A DNA stretch of 64,000 nucleotides from Nageia nagi (Eukaryota > Pinophyta), in contig JBITNC010000001.1 in NCBI GenBank assembly GCA_050084985.1, positions 190,402,001 through 190,466,000 on the forward strand. The letters are read 5' to 3'. Under the pieces are notes generated by a model that saw only the letters and a list, made by a program, of their open reading frames with translations, did no database searches and was not told where the DNA came from. Position numbers and translations under genes: made by a program. Positions 34,430 to 47,035 of this stretch are shown here, piece after piece; the first letter of the stretch is position 1, and every line of letters begins with the position of its first letter.

Positions 34430-35035
34430 GGTCTAGTAAATCCATAATGACTAATTGATTCATTTTTATTTATTTTGGTATATCATAAAAACTTTATTAT
34501 TATGAAAATCCTATGATGATAAGTTGACTCCATTTTTATTATTTTAGGGTATTGCAGAGGACTCAACCAATAAAAATATGATAGATTTTGTTTATTAAAT
34601 AAAAAATGCTAGCAATTTTGATTTTTCAAAAACAACACGTAAATATTATCATATTCAATTCATCCATTGGATAATATGGTATTCATATTATTTAGACAAA
34701 TTATTCTAGAAAATAGGGTATCAAAATACCTCAAAGTGCATGTTTATATTTAGACTAGGTCATGGCAATCCCATGATGATTAGACATTTCTTGGAGGATT
34801 TCAAGAAATTTGACTAGTAAAAATCCTTTTATTTCTTTTGGGGTATTATAAAATATTCAATGATCATGGAAACCCCATGATAACAAGACATTCCTTGAAA
34901 TATTTTAAAAATATAGTTAATAAACACTCATTTGATTCATTTAGGGTATCACAAAAGACATATCGACCATAGTAATCTTATGATGATCAATTGAATATTT
35001 TTTTATTCTTTTGGGTAACCATAAAAGACTCAAAT
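34430..35035 (+). repeat. Degenerate tandem repeat downstream of gag
   Basis: Five imperfect copies built on AATCCYATGATGATNA, then ATTTTTATT and TTTTRGGGTATYRYAAAA. They start near 34438, 34503, 34765, 34868 and 34972. Units vary from about 60 to 110 bp. This lies between gag and the 3' LTR, the region known to grow tandem repeats in Tat elements. Confidence 0.6.
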
Positions 35036-35378
35036 ATGGAAATAAAAACATTGAAATTTGTATACTTTCTTGTAGAAAAACCATTATTTATGAGTTTTAA
35101 TATAAGCATATCAAAATTCTTAGATTCCAACATCAACAAGGAAACTAAATCAAGTAGAGAAGATGAGAATCTTATTATTTTGGCCAACAACTATATAAAA
35201 TGATAATTTTTACCTTATTTCCTTGGGAAATTAAGCTAAAAAGGGGGAATGGGAGGAGCATAAAATATAAATACAATATGTGGTATAGCCTAAGCTATAG
35301 TTTCTTGTTATGCATTTTATTTCTGCTTATCAATGTAATTCTTTGATATGCAATTATGATTTTTATTATTGCATACCC

Positions 35379-35392
35379 AAATAGGGGAAAAC
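35379..35392 (+). other. Polypurine tract of the gag-only element
   Basis: AAATAGGGGAAAAC ends directly at the 3' LTR start. Confidence 0.7.
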
Positions 35393-35908
35393 TATAGAGA
35401 CCTAAAAATAATTTTATATTTATCATAAAATTATATTTATGGTATCTAGAAGAAATAATTAAAAGGTATAAATATCAAGAGAAATATAAGTATAAAATGA
35501 GGGGTAATTTATAACATTTTAGATTAGATCTAGATTAGGTACTTATAATATAAGAGCATATCACTATCTAAATGGTTTCTCTTGATGCCACATATCTTAT
35601 AAGGATATATTATGCTATTACACATTAGTGAATTATTTATTATTTTATTAAAATACTTTTCAAGATTATAAATGTCAATGGTATCAAGAACCATATACAT
35701 TGACATTATTCTACCACTATATTTAGGAAACTAGATTCATTGAAGATTAATTCATTCTAGATATTAGGATATCAAATTTAAGGTTTATTTATTAGGATTC
35801 TATTATAATTTGAGGAATTATGAAGAATATCATTCCAACTTATACACTTATTTAAAGGTGTAGATAATATGGTGACTTATAAATTTAATTCAATTTTATT
35901 AGTCTACA
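35393..35908 (+). repeat. 3' LTR of the gag-only element
   Basis: 516 bp, TATAGAGACC...GTCTACA, followed by ATCAT. The TG start has become TA. Confidence 0.87.
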
Positions 35909-36100
35909 ATCATTAATCAAGATACATGTGCCCATGCAAAAAGAGGAAGAATTAGAACCACAACTTGATGAGAAAAGAAAAAATGAAACCATCAAAGTAT
36001 CTAAGGGTGTATATTATGAAATATTACCTACAAATGACTACCCAAGGGATAGAAAGGGGAGACAAAACCAATAAATGTTAATAGATTGATGAGTCTGTAC
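35909..36100 (+). pseudogene. Continuation of the interrupted gag fragment
   Basis: After the second ATCAT a readable frame gives MQKEEELEPQLDEKRK and GVYYEILPTNDYPRDRKG. It is most simply the downstream part of the gag or gag-protease spacer begun at 31010. No domain is recognised in it. Confidence 0.4.
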
Positions 36101-37335
36101 TATAAGGATGTTGAAGCCATTAATTTTAAATAGCCATTAGTAGAGCTTGACAAAAAAATTCTTTGAGAGTACCTAAAATCTCCTTATGAAATTTTTAATA
36201 GGTGAATTTTCACATAATTTTCTTTATTTATTTTTTATTATTGCTTATTTAATTTTAATTTGAAAGTATTTATTTTCTTTTTGGTAGTTAATTGTAACCC
36301 TTCTAGTAGGGTTTTTAGGACTTCAAATGTATCCCATAATTCTCTAAAAGTAGTAATAGATATTTTCAAGGAAGAATAATTTTGTAAGGGTGATCATTGA
36401 ACATTCCCTTCTATAGGCTATAGTATATTGTAAGACTCTTTCATCATTAGAGATATGATTGGAGTTCTTGTATTTCTAAAAAAATTAGATCTAACCTTTA
36501 AAAAAATATTTCAACATCATAATCCCATAACTCTATTTCTTGTACAAACTATTTAGCTACTTTTTTCTATAAAGCATGTTGGAATTTAAGAGAAACAAAC
36601 CCCCTAACTATTTATCATGCAAAACTTAAGGAATTTGCATTGACTAAGGAATAAATGTAGGTACTAATATTTTTTCTTGAATATATCATCATTGTATTTG
36701 AAAATAAAAATATTATGAACTTATAGGTTACTATTTGTTTATAGGAGAAAATCAATTATACAACTACACAATGATAAGGTAATCTTAAAGGTCATCAACT
36801 GGAGGATTGTGGAAACTCTAATATGGGGAGGGGGACCTACTTTAGTACCAAAAATAAGAGAAAGAGGATGCAAACAATTTTAGTTTGTTCTACAAACTCT
36901 TGGGAAGATATACCCTCACAATTAGCACTTATTGTACATCATTCTACATAAATTCAACATTTGTTTGATGATGATATTAAAGAAGTGCAACAACCATAGA
37001 GGAATTCATGTAATGGTTGATCTAAGCATGCAATTTTTTAAATAAATAATTTGATTTAGTAATAATTAATTATTTTTGTTCACTATGAAAACCAACCATA
37101 ACAATAACAATAGGCACAATAAAAGCCATAGCTATAGATAAAGTAATAATAACATTAATACCATTTCATAACCACACTAATACAAGGTATTCATAATGCA
37201 AAGTTTATATAATTAGTTTCACAAGTCAAGTGTTTTATATTTCAATACAAATGTCTTCTTGGTTATATCAGTTGTTTATAACATATTTTCAGTTATATGT
37301 TATATAAGGGAATCATCAACCCATCATAGTCAAAT
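36101..37335. other. No gene recognised
   Basis: Mostly AT-rich. A short plus-strand stretch near 36790-36950 reads GHQLEDCGNSNMGRGTYFST, then STNSWEDIPSQLALIVHH. It looks coding-like but matches no family I know, and stops bound it on both sides. Confidence 0.35.
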
Positions 37336-38293
37336 GAACCCACCACACCCTATAAGAGAGAAACTATTTAATGATAAAAGTGTCAATTTATTGAGACCAT
37401 AAAGTTTAAACACTAGGAGGTACACCACATCTGTACATTTGAATGTTCCTAGTGTTCATGATATTCCAAGTCTATCTTTGGATAGGGTTTCACTTTCTTC
37501 TAGATGATCCATTCTTTGTGATCCACTGCTTGATGAATATATTTTTTTACAAGGATTGGTACCAATTGGGTACAATCTAATTGATGCTCTTAAAGATAAA
37601 GAAGTGGATACTAGAGAAAAGGTTTAGGTTGCTTCTAGGAATAAATTTCTTGAAGATAATACTCCTTTAATACCAACTGGTACTCATTCTTTAATAGAGG
37701 AAAAATGACTACATTATCCAAAAAATGTATTGGTAATAGATAATTTAGAGGGTATAGTTAAAAATTTATTGTTGAAAGATATTACTACTACCAATATGTA
37801 GGAATTTTGAGCTATGATTTTGTGTAAAGAAATCATGGCTTAATACCCCAATTTTAACTCTTGATTGAAAATGAACTTGATAAGTTTGATATTTTATTCA
37901 ATCAAGCTATGTTTGGCAAAGTTAGAATCACCAATTCTTCAAGATATGATGAATTGAAACTTGTTCTAAATAGGTTAGAAAATCTAAATGCAAAAGCAAA
38001 AACCTATTACAATCAATGGAATCTTGATAATAAAAAAAGTAAAAATTATTGAAGCAACAAAGGAAGTTATAGAGATATTTATCATTTAATTTTGAAAATT
38101 ATTTTTTACTATTATCTTAACATATTTTTAATAGAATATTTTTTAATTGACATTTGTAATTTTCATTTATGCAATCCAATTATGATTATTTACACAAATA
38201 GATGAACAACTATGTAGTACAACTTGAAAAGTCCTTAAAAGGTATCCAATAGGCTATTGTGTTGAAGGGAAGACTCAAATAGAATATAAAGGA
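37336..38293 (+). pseudogene. Unrecognised decayed coding sequence, 5' part
   Basis: A plus-strand reading with balanced composition runs from about 37340: SVHLNVPSVHDIPSLSLDRV, LLDEYIFLQGLVPIGYNLID and FLEDNTPLIPTGTHSLIEEK. An open 63-codon piece follows at 37861-38052 (SRYDELKLVLNRLENLNAKA). After an AT-rich gap ending TTTACACAAATAG, which resembles an intron end, NNYVVQLEKSLKGIQ begins near 38203. The frame runs into the copia element at 38294 and continues at 59066. I recognise no domain. It could be an unfamiliar part of an LTR element or a dead host gene. Confidence 0.45.
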
Positions 38294-38496
38294 TATTGGA
38301 TAATATTCAATATTATTTGTATTGATATAAAAGAAATTTTAAATATAATGAGATGAAGGCATTCCTGTATAACACTTTAGCCTAGAAAGCCTAATTTATT
38401 TAATTAATGCTAACATAAGTAATGTAAATAAATTAACATTACTTTTATTTATATATATCTAAATACCTAATGTGACTAATGTGTTATTTTAGAACA
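38294..38496 (-). repeat. 3' LTR of the minus copia element
   Basis: About 203 bp. The plus strand starts TATTGGATAATATTCAATAT and ends TTAGAACA. CCCCAACTAA just after it is the minus-strand polypurine tract. Confidence 0.8.
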
Positions 38497-38869
38497 CCCC
38501 AACTAATACACTAGGTATTCAAATAACATGAGAGGAAGCTCTAAAAGTATTCAAATTTTCCATTTTCTAGAGATTTTGTGAAGACATATATAATTTACTT
38601 CTTCATAAAAGTACAATGGAGCTTAACATTGTGTAATGAAACATGGTTGAAAATGAAATAAACCTATATCTCACTTTGTTTGGTGTGTTCATGGAAAATA
38701 GAAATTGCAAACCATATTCAACACACTTTGATTATCATAATGAGAAACAATGGGATTATTTCTATGGAATTTCAATATCTTTCAAAATATGATGTAACCA
38801 TACTACTTCATAAATAACATCTCCTATAGAATAATATTTTGATTTTATGGTAGATCTGGATGCTATGTT

Positions 38870-38956
38870 TTATTTCTTGTTACCCCCTAAAAGCAATCCA
38901 AATCTAAGGAAGAATATGTATCCTATCGTTGATATTGTATCATCCAAGGATCCTCC

Positions 38957-39005
<49 letters not shown>

Positions 39006-39110
39006 CCATATAAGATGAACTTATCATTCTTCTTATACTTAAGTCCATAACTATCAATGCCATGAATGTATCTTAGAATATACTTTATCATTATCTAGTG
39101 GGCCTTCTTT
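38870..39110 (-). pseudogene. Copia RNase H with an internal TA microsatellite
   Basis: On the minus strand, IKYILRYIHGIDSYGLKYKK, then a YIYIYI run and YGGSLDDTISTIGYIFFLRF. This is the copia RNase H start, K.ILRY..GT...GL.Y, then the D.DYAG..DD..ST.GY.F segment. The TA run at about 38959-39001 sits where the first catalytic Asp motif (S/Y-D-A-D) should be and has replaced it. Confidence 0.82.
38959..39001. repeat. (TA)n microsatellite in the RNase H
   Basis: About 21 uninterrupted TA dinucleotides, reading in frame as alternating Tyr and Ile on the minus strand. Confidence 0.95.
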
Positions 39111-39119
39111 GGTTCATGT

Positions 39120-40140
39120 ATGAATTATGAAATATATCTGATAGAATATAAAATATCCAACCTAGTGTATGGTAGTTAAATTAACCTCCAATCAACTATT
39201 AGTAGAGAGTTTCATTTACAATTGGAGAAAAATCATGGCATAATAAATGTAAACCAAGTTCAATTGGTATGGATATCTATTGGCAATATGTCATCCTTAA
39301 TTTTTGCAACAAACTCTTATTGTAGGTTATCTAGCAAATAAATATCTAGCCATGCATCTTCCAAACCTCTAATCCAAGGTAATAGTGAATAAAACCAAGG
39401 TAATTCATGTTGAATCATATTTTGAGGTCATATTTACAAGAAATGATTAATTTCTCAATGCTTCCTATGATAAAGATGTCATTGACATATACTACAACTA
39501 TGACAATATCCCCCAATGTTGTTGAAGGTAAAGGTTAGGATCATTCAAACTCCTATTGAATCCATGTTATAGTAGGTAGTCACCAATTTTCATATATCAA
39601 GATCATGGAGCCTATTTTAATCCATATAAAGACTTAACCAATCTACATAGTTTTATTTTTCTTGGATCAATCACAAACCCTTTAGGTTTTTGCATGTAGA
39701 ATTCTTCCTCTAAGTAGTCAATTTCATTTAGGAAGGTGCTCTTCACATACATCTGATGGACTTTCCAACTAAATTATGTTGCTATTATAAAAGCAATTTT
39801 AATGGTATTAATCTTTGTTGTAGGAGAAAAATTCTCCTCATATTTGATGCCTTCCTCTTGAGCATATCCTTTGGCAACTAGCTAAGCCTTATTGTTATCA
39901 AATGTCCCATCAACTTTGTACTTGGTTTTGAATACCCATTTGCATCCAATGGCCTTATTCCTTGGTGTAAGATCTACCAAATTCCATGTGTCATTTTTAA
40001 TCAATGCATCATATTCAGTTTGCATGGTTGACTTCTAATGTAGTAGCTCAATGGCTTCATAAACTATTTTAGGTTTGGGTGTATTCACCACTATGTTCAT
40101 TAGTAGTAAATTCACTTCCTCGTGAGCCATGATTCATGTT
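39120..40140 (-). pseudogene. Copia reverse transcriptase
   Basis: Minus strand: LVAKGYAQEEGIKYEENFSP (about 39905-39845), VHQMYVKSTFLNEI, EEEFYMQKPKGFVIDPRK and LCRLVKSLYGLK (about 39655-39615). VVYVNDIFIIGS near 39500-39465 stands for the catalytic YVDD box, with Asp changed to Asn. The motif-A Asp (Q-M-D-V-K in copia) is Tyr in this copy. Several TAA/TAG codons lie where the family has Gln. It is clearly copia RT and clearly dead. Confidence 0.87.
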
Positions 40141-40825
40141 CTTGGTATGGATGTGGAATTATCTAGTGGAGAAAATAAATTTAAATCTTGCAAAGTATTT
40201 GGTACCATTTCAATATTTTGACATTATCAAGTGAAAAATTCACAACATGAAATTATCTCTTATCATCCTCATAATCATGAATGATAATGGGACCACTATC
40301 AAGTTCAAGTACCTTTGTAGGTGGGCTAGTTGAAGATTCACTAGTATCATAAAAAATGACATCTCTACTAATATAGATATTTTGAATAGTAGGATTCATG
40401 AGTTTGTTTCCTTTTGGATTCAATACTATACCCAAGAAGAACATACCTCAAGTACTTATCATCTAATTTCTTTCTTTACTCTTTGGGAATGTGCATATAG
40501 GCAATGCAACAAAATACTTTGAGATGTGAGATAGATCGTTTTTCTCATATCCATGCTTCTTGAGGTGTCATTCAATCAATAGCTTTAGAAGGTACTCTAT
40601 TCAATATATATACAATAGTATTTATTGCATTAAGCTAGAATTTTCTCTCCAACTTTTATCTTTCAACATACTTCTCACCATTTAAACTATGATCCTATTT
40701 CACCTTTCATAAACCCCATTTTGTTATGGTGTATGAGGTGTGTGCAATTGTCACCAAATTTCATGTTGCTTATAGAATGTAGAAAATTCATTTGATAAGT
40801 ATTAACCCCTTGATCTGAGTGGAAA
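40141..40825 (-). pseudogene. Copia integrase, C-terminal part and linker
   Basis: Minus strand: FHSDQGVNTYQMNF (about 40822-40780) is the second catalytic Asp region. LNRVPSKAID follows near 40620-40590 and KVFCCIAYMHIPKE near 40530-40490. IYISRDVIFYDTSESSTSPP (about 40385-40325) is the integrase C-terminal end. The frame is cut at 40826-40830 by the gypsy. The first catalytic Asp lies on the far side at about 55640. Confidence 0.83.
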
Positions 40826-40830
40826 ACATG
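40826..40830. other. Target site duplication ACATG, left copy
   Basis: ACATG occurs here and at 55443-55447 on the other side of the gypsy element. The copia integrase frame rejoins across it (HHIHV then FHSDQG). Confidence 0.85.
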
Positions 40831-41352
40831 TGTTCATTTTTCTATGTCATCATTGTACTAATAGTAGGGTTCATTTCTACAAATGAGATTAAGGATTCTT
40901 TTTATGCAAGGATATTTATGAAATATAAATAAAATATTAAAGAAAGATAAGAATAAGATAAATTTAAGTAATGGGTCTCTTTATTAATAGTGTAAATCAC
41001 TTAATACAACTTCACCAATATGATGAATATAAGAGATTATAGTGTATCTTATTTTAAGATCCTAGACTTGGTGATTATTATTCTAATACATATTTCTTGC
41101 TCTTCTCTTATTTCTCTCTCTTTTAACTTGATCCTTTCTTCATATTTAAAATGAACCAAGAGGCTCTTTAGTTGATGGTTGACATTTCAGAGGGATGGTT
41201 CATAACAAATTTTAATTGGAGTGGAGACACATTAGTTAAGTTCATTATTTTCAATATTAGAAACCCATTATTAAGTCACTAAGTGTTGATATAGTTTTTA
41301 TTTTCTAGATATCAATTAGTACTAAGTCTTTTCAAATTCTCTCTTGTGAACA
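40831..41352 (-). repeat. 3' LTR of the minus gypsy element
   Basis: 522 bp. It lacks the TA expansion seen in the other LTR. Next to its inner end the minus strand reads GTTGGGGAAGA, the polypurine tract. Confidence 0.88.
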
Positions 41353-42900
41353 TCTTCCCCAACTTAGAGAGGATTTTACCTGATCCTCACTTAAATATTA
41401 TTTTCCATAAATATATACTAAACTATCACAAAAATTTAGTTGAATTCATTCTTGTATTCTTATCTTCATTCATTTCTCCAATTTGACACTTCTTGGTTGG
41501 CATTATTGTCTTATATGTTGATAAGGACTACAATGTGGCCAAGATTCTAGATCAAACAATTGCTAAATTCAAAAGTATTTTTCTTATAAGGTAGGTAAGT
41601 ATTAATCCATATCAAATCATATAGTTGTAACAAGAAATATAGAGGCATTTATCCAAATGTATTCTCAAACCAAAGGTGGGTAGCATAGTATAGAATTATT
41701 CAAGGTATTCACCATGGACTAAGGAGGAAAATATTCTAGATAAGATCAAATTCAAACTCTTCCACCATGAATATTTTTTGATCATGCAACTTCCAAGCTT
41801 GTAATCTCTTGAATTCATATAGCTTCTCTATGATTTTCCACTAAATGTCATTGGGAAAACCAAAAAATATTCTAATGTTGAAATTTGGGTACTCTTCTAC
41901 AAAATCATTTTTCCTCTTTGTAATATTTCCATTAGTTCTTTTTACATCCTCTTCCTTTTATACACCATTATATTTCTCCATCTTTCTAAGGTTTGCCAGA
42001 ATTAGGGTTTTGTATTTTTATCCCTTGTTAATGGGTAATTATTGATAAACAATATATTGTAGTCATATACCAACCATTTTATAGGTAGATTACTAACCAT
42101 CAAAGTTATTACACATCCTCACATCCATATATCTTATGATATAATGCATCTTTATTTTTTGAGTTGGTATATTTTTATAATGTAGTCCATCCAAATGTAA
42201 GGAGCCACATATGGCCATGTCATAAAGATCAAATTAATTATGTCATACTCAACTAGCTTTGAGAAAAATAAATGATAACGGTTCAAATAATTTGTTAATT
42301 TTTCCCCATTGATCTCCATTATCCATGCTCTAACATATTGGATCCTATATCTTAATTGGATGATGAGGCTTTATATTGGATATGGTGAGTTTATTAGGTT
42401 TTTGTAATTTTATTTTTAATAAGGAAATAAATCCATCATATCATGCTAGTCTTGATATCATAAAAAGAAGATGTGACCCTACATTTGATTTGTGGTGGGT
42501 AGACTATTAGGTGGTAGATATTTATTATCTCTATAAATTTTAAAAGTTTTTCCTCCTGTATTCCTTTTTGGTATTGTGCTATTATATCTTTATTATGGTT
42601 GTTATTTCCATATGTAGTTACTTCATGTTGTTGTAACTATGATTTGTTTTAGTAATTAACATTTTAATCTTCATTTTGTAATTATTATCTTTTTGCTATT
42701 CTTTTCAATCCATTCTTACTAGTATGTATTTTCTATTTATATCTTTTTAAGTACTTATTTATCTCTTTAAGAAACCCATAAATTTATTTTGATAAATAAA
42801 AAATAATTCTTTCATTATCACAAAATATAAAATTCTTTTACTTAAAGGCAAAATTCATCACATAGCTTTTGTTAGCTTCCACCAAGAGATAAAATTATTC
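41353..42900. other. 3' untranslated part of the minus gypsy element
   Basis: No convincing frame on either strand. T-rich plus strand. It lies between the extra coding region and the 3' LTR. Confidence 0.45.
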
Positions 42901-45900
42901 TCTCATACTATATCAATGTTAGTGATCTTATTTCTAATATAGAACTTTGAGGAAATAGCTTATATTGGGCTAGCTTTCATGGTAATTTAAGGATGAGGTT
43001 GTATATATTCATGAGGTACTATCATTATTTGACCCAAACCATCAATGTATATCAAAGGTGCTTCAACAAGAATGTAAGTGTAGTCACCACTTGTGCCACT
43101 TAAATCATGGTTTCCTTTTCATAATAACAACTAATTGTTACCTCAATTTTAACTAAATTTAGTTTATGTGTTGAGTGGACCAATTTAACTTGGTGTAGTG
43201 ATTTGTTCACCTTTTTTTACAACTTTCATTTTGAGGTGACAAGTGTACAAAGTTCGATGAATGCTACTTGGAACTTATTTCCACAATATTCACCTTGCTC
43301 TAGTTTCTATATGCTTGCTTGTATTTTTGCATCTTTAGCAACTAAATGAGATTTAATATGCTAAGGTTGATTTGATATAGCATTCTTTTGAATGATGGTA
43401 TTCATTTATTTGCATGTTGTTTTGTAATGCTCTAGTTTTATCACTATCTTGGCTTTTAGCATGACCAATTTTTTGATAACATTCAAATTATCCCATATAT
43501 ACTTGTGATTATCTATTTGTAGGAGTCACCTTTCCTCCAATAGTATTTTAATGGTTGATTAAAGGTCATTATTAGGGGTTGGATGAGGTCAATGACTAGA
43601 TTTGGGAGTTAGTTGGTAACAATCTTTAGTAGAGTGGGATCTTTAGGGGTACTAATGGATTTTTCAACTAGGGAGATGAGGGTATCACCAATATATGCAT
43701 TGGGATATAAGGATAAATCTAGGAACTAAGTGTGTATAAGCCTCACAACTTTTAAGGTTTTATCTCAAGCAAGTTAAAATTAGGTGTTAGTTTGGATGAT
43801 GTATTAGGTAAGGATGTGGTTGGTATCTCATTTAAGTATGATTAACTCATTTATTTATACAACTATATATGAAAATGAGATTTAATTCATTCTATATTGA
43901 TGATGGTGGGTTGTATCAATTCTATTTATGAATATAATTCCTTCCACTTGGTGTAGATCATCAATTCTTAGCTTATTATTCCCTTCTTATCTTTTTGGGA
44001 AAGTTCTACTTATGATATTTGGGAAATGTTCTATGAAGCTCCCAAAGTGCAATCACTTTGTGCATCATCCTCATACTCAATATCTCTCTTAAATTTAGTC
44101 TCCATTTCACCACTACTTTCCCTCATCTTTAGATTTCACCTCTTGAGAGATGGGAGGGTTTCTTTAGATGGTGAATTCGATGATTGAACTTGATGGGTTT
44201 TAACTCTTTCTAGTATTTTAGATTTTTTCATTTGCTACTTATTTTGAGGATCTTTGAAGGTGGAAATGTTTGCATCATTTCTTGGTTTTTTAGCTTTCTT
44301 TTGAATATTCTCAATTATATTAGCATCATAATCATATGTAGCTATGTAGGGGTGTCATTATAGCCTCATTTTTGTAGGTATTTTACTTTTATCAATATAT
44401 TATCGATGGTCATTGAAAATATTAAGAGGGATGCAAAATTGGTCATAACTAATCTAGAGATGTACTCTTTCCATTGAATGATATTGATTATTGAACTAGA
44501 TCATGATTTTAGATCTAGTTGTTGGGATTATATGTTTATGTATTCCCGAATGAAGGATTTTGAGGAATATATGTTACTTTGGCCAATAATATTGGGTATA
44601 AGTTTTGTAAAATACATGGTAGCATAAATTAGAAAGGATTCATACCATAAAATGCTATAGTTACCTTTGTTTATTTCTTCATCATTGGTGAGAATTTGAC
44701 TCATAAATATGTCGTTAATGCATATACAGTTCCTATTTCCCCACTATCATATCCAATGATTGTTTCTACTATAGTTGATAATGACATGATGTTATTATAA
44801 AATATTCACCAAGCCATGTTCTTGACTACTACTTATGACCTAATTTAGGGATGAGGTCTACATTTAGTGCTTTCTTATTTAGATTATTTCTTAATTTTTC
44901 AAGTATTGGGGAATATGAAAGCTTTTTAGTCTTTGTGATTATGCTCATATCCCTATCATTTTCTTTTAAAAATTGGATTTTTTTGATGATATCTTCATAT
45001 ATAATGTAAGGTTGATGTATGTATAAATTTTCATCATGGAAGTGGCTATAGATAAATTTGATGACATTTAGCGCTTTAAAGATAGGCATATTTCCTAAGT
45101 TCAACACTTTGACCTTCTCCATCCTTTTAGCTTTTACATTATTAAGTGTTCCTAAATCTTCTAATATTTATAACTTACTTTCCATAAAATTCACTTTTTG
45201 GATGTATTTTATGTTGTTGAAGACTCCATAGACATCCTCTAGTACTATCAAAAAATAGTAGCCCAGAAAAGGTGCTTCGATGAATGAGTTTCCCAATGCC
45301 TCATTTGTATGCATTTTTTTTCTCCCCATAATCACTTCTACATGAATATTTATGTTGTGTAATTCTTCAAAACTTGATGTGTTCCATAAATTATGTATTA
45401 GATTCAAATTTTGTAATTTTTATAGAAGTAAAGTGGTATTGAGTTTTGTAGGTTATTAAATGTACTTAATCCTTAATTTCTCCAGTGATTTATTTTAATC
45501 TAGGTCATTGGTGTTATGTTTTATCAATGAATTATATTACATCAAGTGTTTGGGATCCATGGTACTATAGGCATCATTATATTTTTTGGTATGTCATTAA
45601 TTTTTTCTTAATGGATGTGCACCACATATCACTTGGTAATTGTTTTTGAACATCGATCTTCATCAACATATTCATATTGGTAATTAATGCATCTTGATAA
45701 TCATCCCACTATCAACTTGATATGTGTGGCTTATTTCTATTTTGTGCCACATAACGATCAATACCTCCCCAACTTAGAGGTTCAAGCATAAGGTGACATG
45801 ATCATGCATGTGGTGATATTTTGATTAATGGCTTAAATTAATATGGTGAAGGTTGAGTTTATATAATTGGGTGCTTCAATATCCCAATATTATTTATTTG

Positions 45901-46000
45901 AGCTTTACCTGAGAGTTATCTATTATTTGGATGTTTTACATTTCACTTAAGGATCAGTTTTTGAATGGAATCTGATTGATGGGTGACTATGATATTTCAT
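42901..46000 (-). pseudogene. Extra coding region 3' of pol, unrecognised product
   Basis: Minus-strand frames with protein-like composition run through this region. 45407-44829 is one frame of about 193 codons broken by a single stop (SFEELHNINIHVEVIMGRKK, GYYFLIVLEDVYGVFNNIKY, ALNVIKFIYSHFHDENLYIH). A different frame at about 44720-44540 gives SQILTNDEEINKGNYSILWY and SFIREYINI. Another at about 43985-43525 gives LRIDDLHQVEGIIFINRIDT, YIGDTLISLVEKSISTPKDP and LIQPLIMTFNQPLKYYW. Most stops are TAA/TAG, consistent with lost Gln codons. No signal peptide, membrane segment or known domain stands out. Some plant gypsy lineages carry env-like or other extra frames here; identity is open. Confidence 0.55.
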
Positions 46001-47035
46001 GAATTATTGGGTATTATGTGGTGATGTAAAGTTTTAGTGATGATGAGTTTGAAACTATTTTTTCCTTCATTGCACTTTGGTGAGTTGTAAATTTCTCAAC
46101 TCTTCTAGATCTATTTTACCTTCTAAGATGTGATATGCAGGGGTTATTCAAGAAAGGACTTGTCAATTGCACAAAATCATGTAAGAGAGTTTGCAACAAG
46201 CATCATTGGTAGGTTTATTGGTGGAATTTGCTAGCCTCTTGTTGATTACTTTATAGTTAGGTAGTTTTAACATTATACTTATCCTTTGGGCCCTCTTATC
46301 CTCAAATTTAGAATCGTATATATTTGGGTAAGTTATGGTAACTTTTGTTTATCCCTTTTTATTTTGGGGATATCAATGAGACTACCTTCTAATTGTATCT
46401 TACAAAAATTGTAAAGGAAGTAATTAGCTAAGTTTAAATGATACCCTATATTTTTTTCAATATGTTTTTATCATGGTTGAATATAATTAACTTTATAATA
46501 AACAACTTGTGAATTATTAGTTGTTACAATTTTCTTTTCAATTGTACTAGTTTTTAAAAAAATTCATTTTAATGGAAGTAAGTGCTTTTTGGTTTTATTT
46601 TGTTTATGCAAATTTTGATTGTGTATGCACCCTTGACAAAACTATCAATACTATTTATGGATCCCAACATCCCACTCAAGACTGGGGTTTTACCATTTCA
46701 ATATTATTTAGCAGTCTTATAGAGAGGTAACTTAGTTATTAATTTCCCTTTACAATAGTAGAAATTTACTTGAAATAATTTTGTTAGGATAATTTACCAC
46801 TCTAAAACTAACATCTTATTAAGATACTAACTAACAAAACTAAACTACTCATCATCTATATAATGTCATTTTACCTAATGTTAGTGAGTTAAGCTTCATC
46901 ATCATTGCAAGAGGTGTATTTCTTTATACAATGGTAATGCACATATCCTAGATGAATTCCCCCATATAGTGTTTGTAATCATACTTTTTCTTCTCCTTTT
47001 ATACTTTGTATTATGTAGGTCCCAAGCCATCTCAT
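46001..47035. other. No gene seen between extra coding region and integrase
   Basis: AT-rich spacer. CCCAACATCCCACTCAAGAC at about 46672-46691 resembles the junction of a minus-strand copia LTR and its polypurine tract. I found no partner and do not call an element. Confidence 0.35.

Larger units (their letters stand above)
32238..35908 (+). mobile_element. Gag-only LTR element (TR-GAG-like), TSD ATCAT
   Basis: LTRs 32238-32706 and 35393-35908 share GACACCTAAAA/GAGACCTAAAA starts, TCTAGAAGAAATAATTAAAA early on, and TTTTATTARTCTACA ends. ATCAT flanks both (32233-32237 and 35909-35913). Orientation is plus, with AAATAGGGGAAAAC before the right LTR. The 2.7 kb interior has a Tat-like gag and a repeat array but no protease, RT or integrase. 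That is the layout of non-autonomous gag-only terminal-repeat elements. The gag resembles that of the fragment it landed in. Confidence 0.88.

Noticed and set aside
36790-36950. A short exon of a host gene
   Set aside because: Reads well for about 55 codons, but no splice sites or family match; kept only as a remark.
46672-46691. Possible copia LTR and polypurine junction
   Set aside because: The phrase is suggestive, but no matching LTR, primer site or duplication was found.
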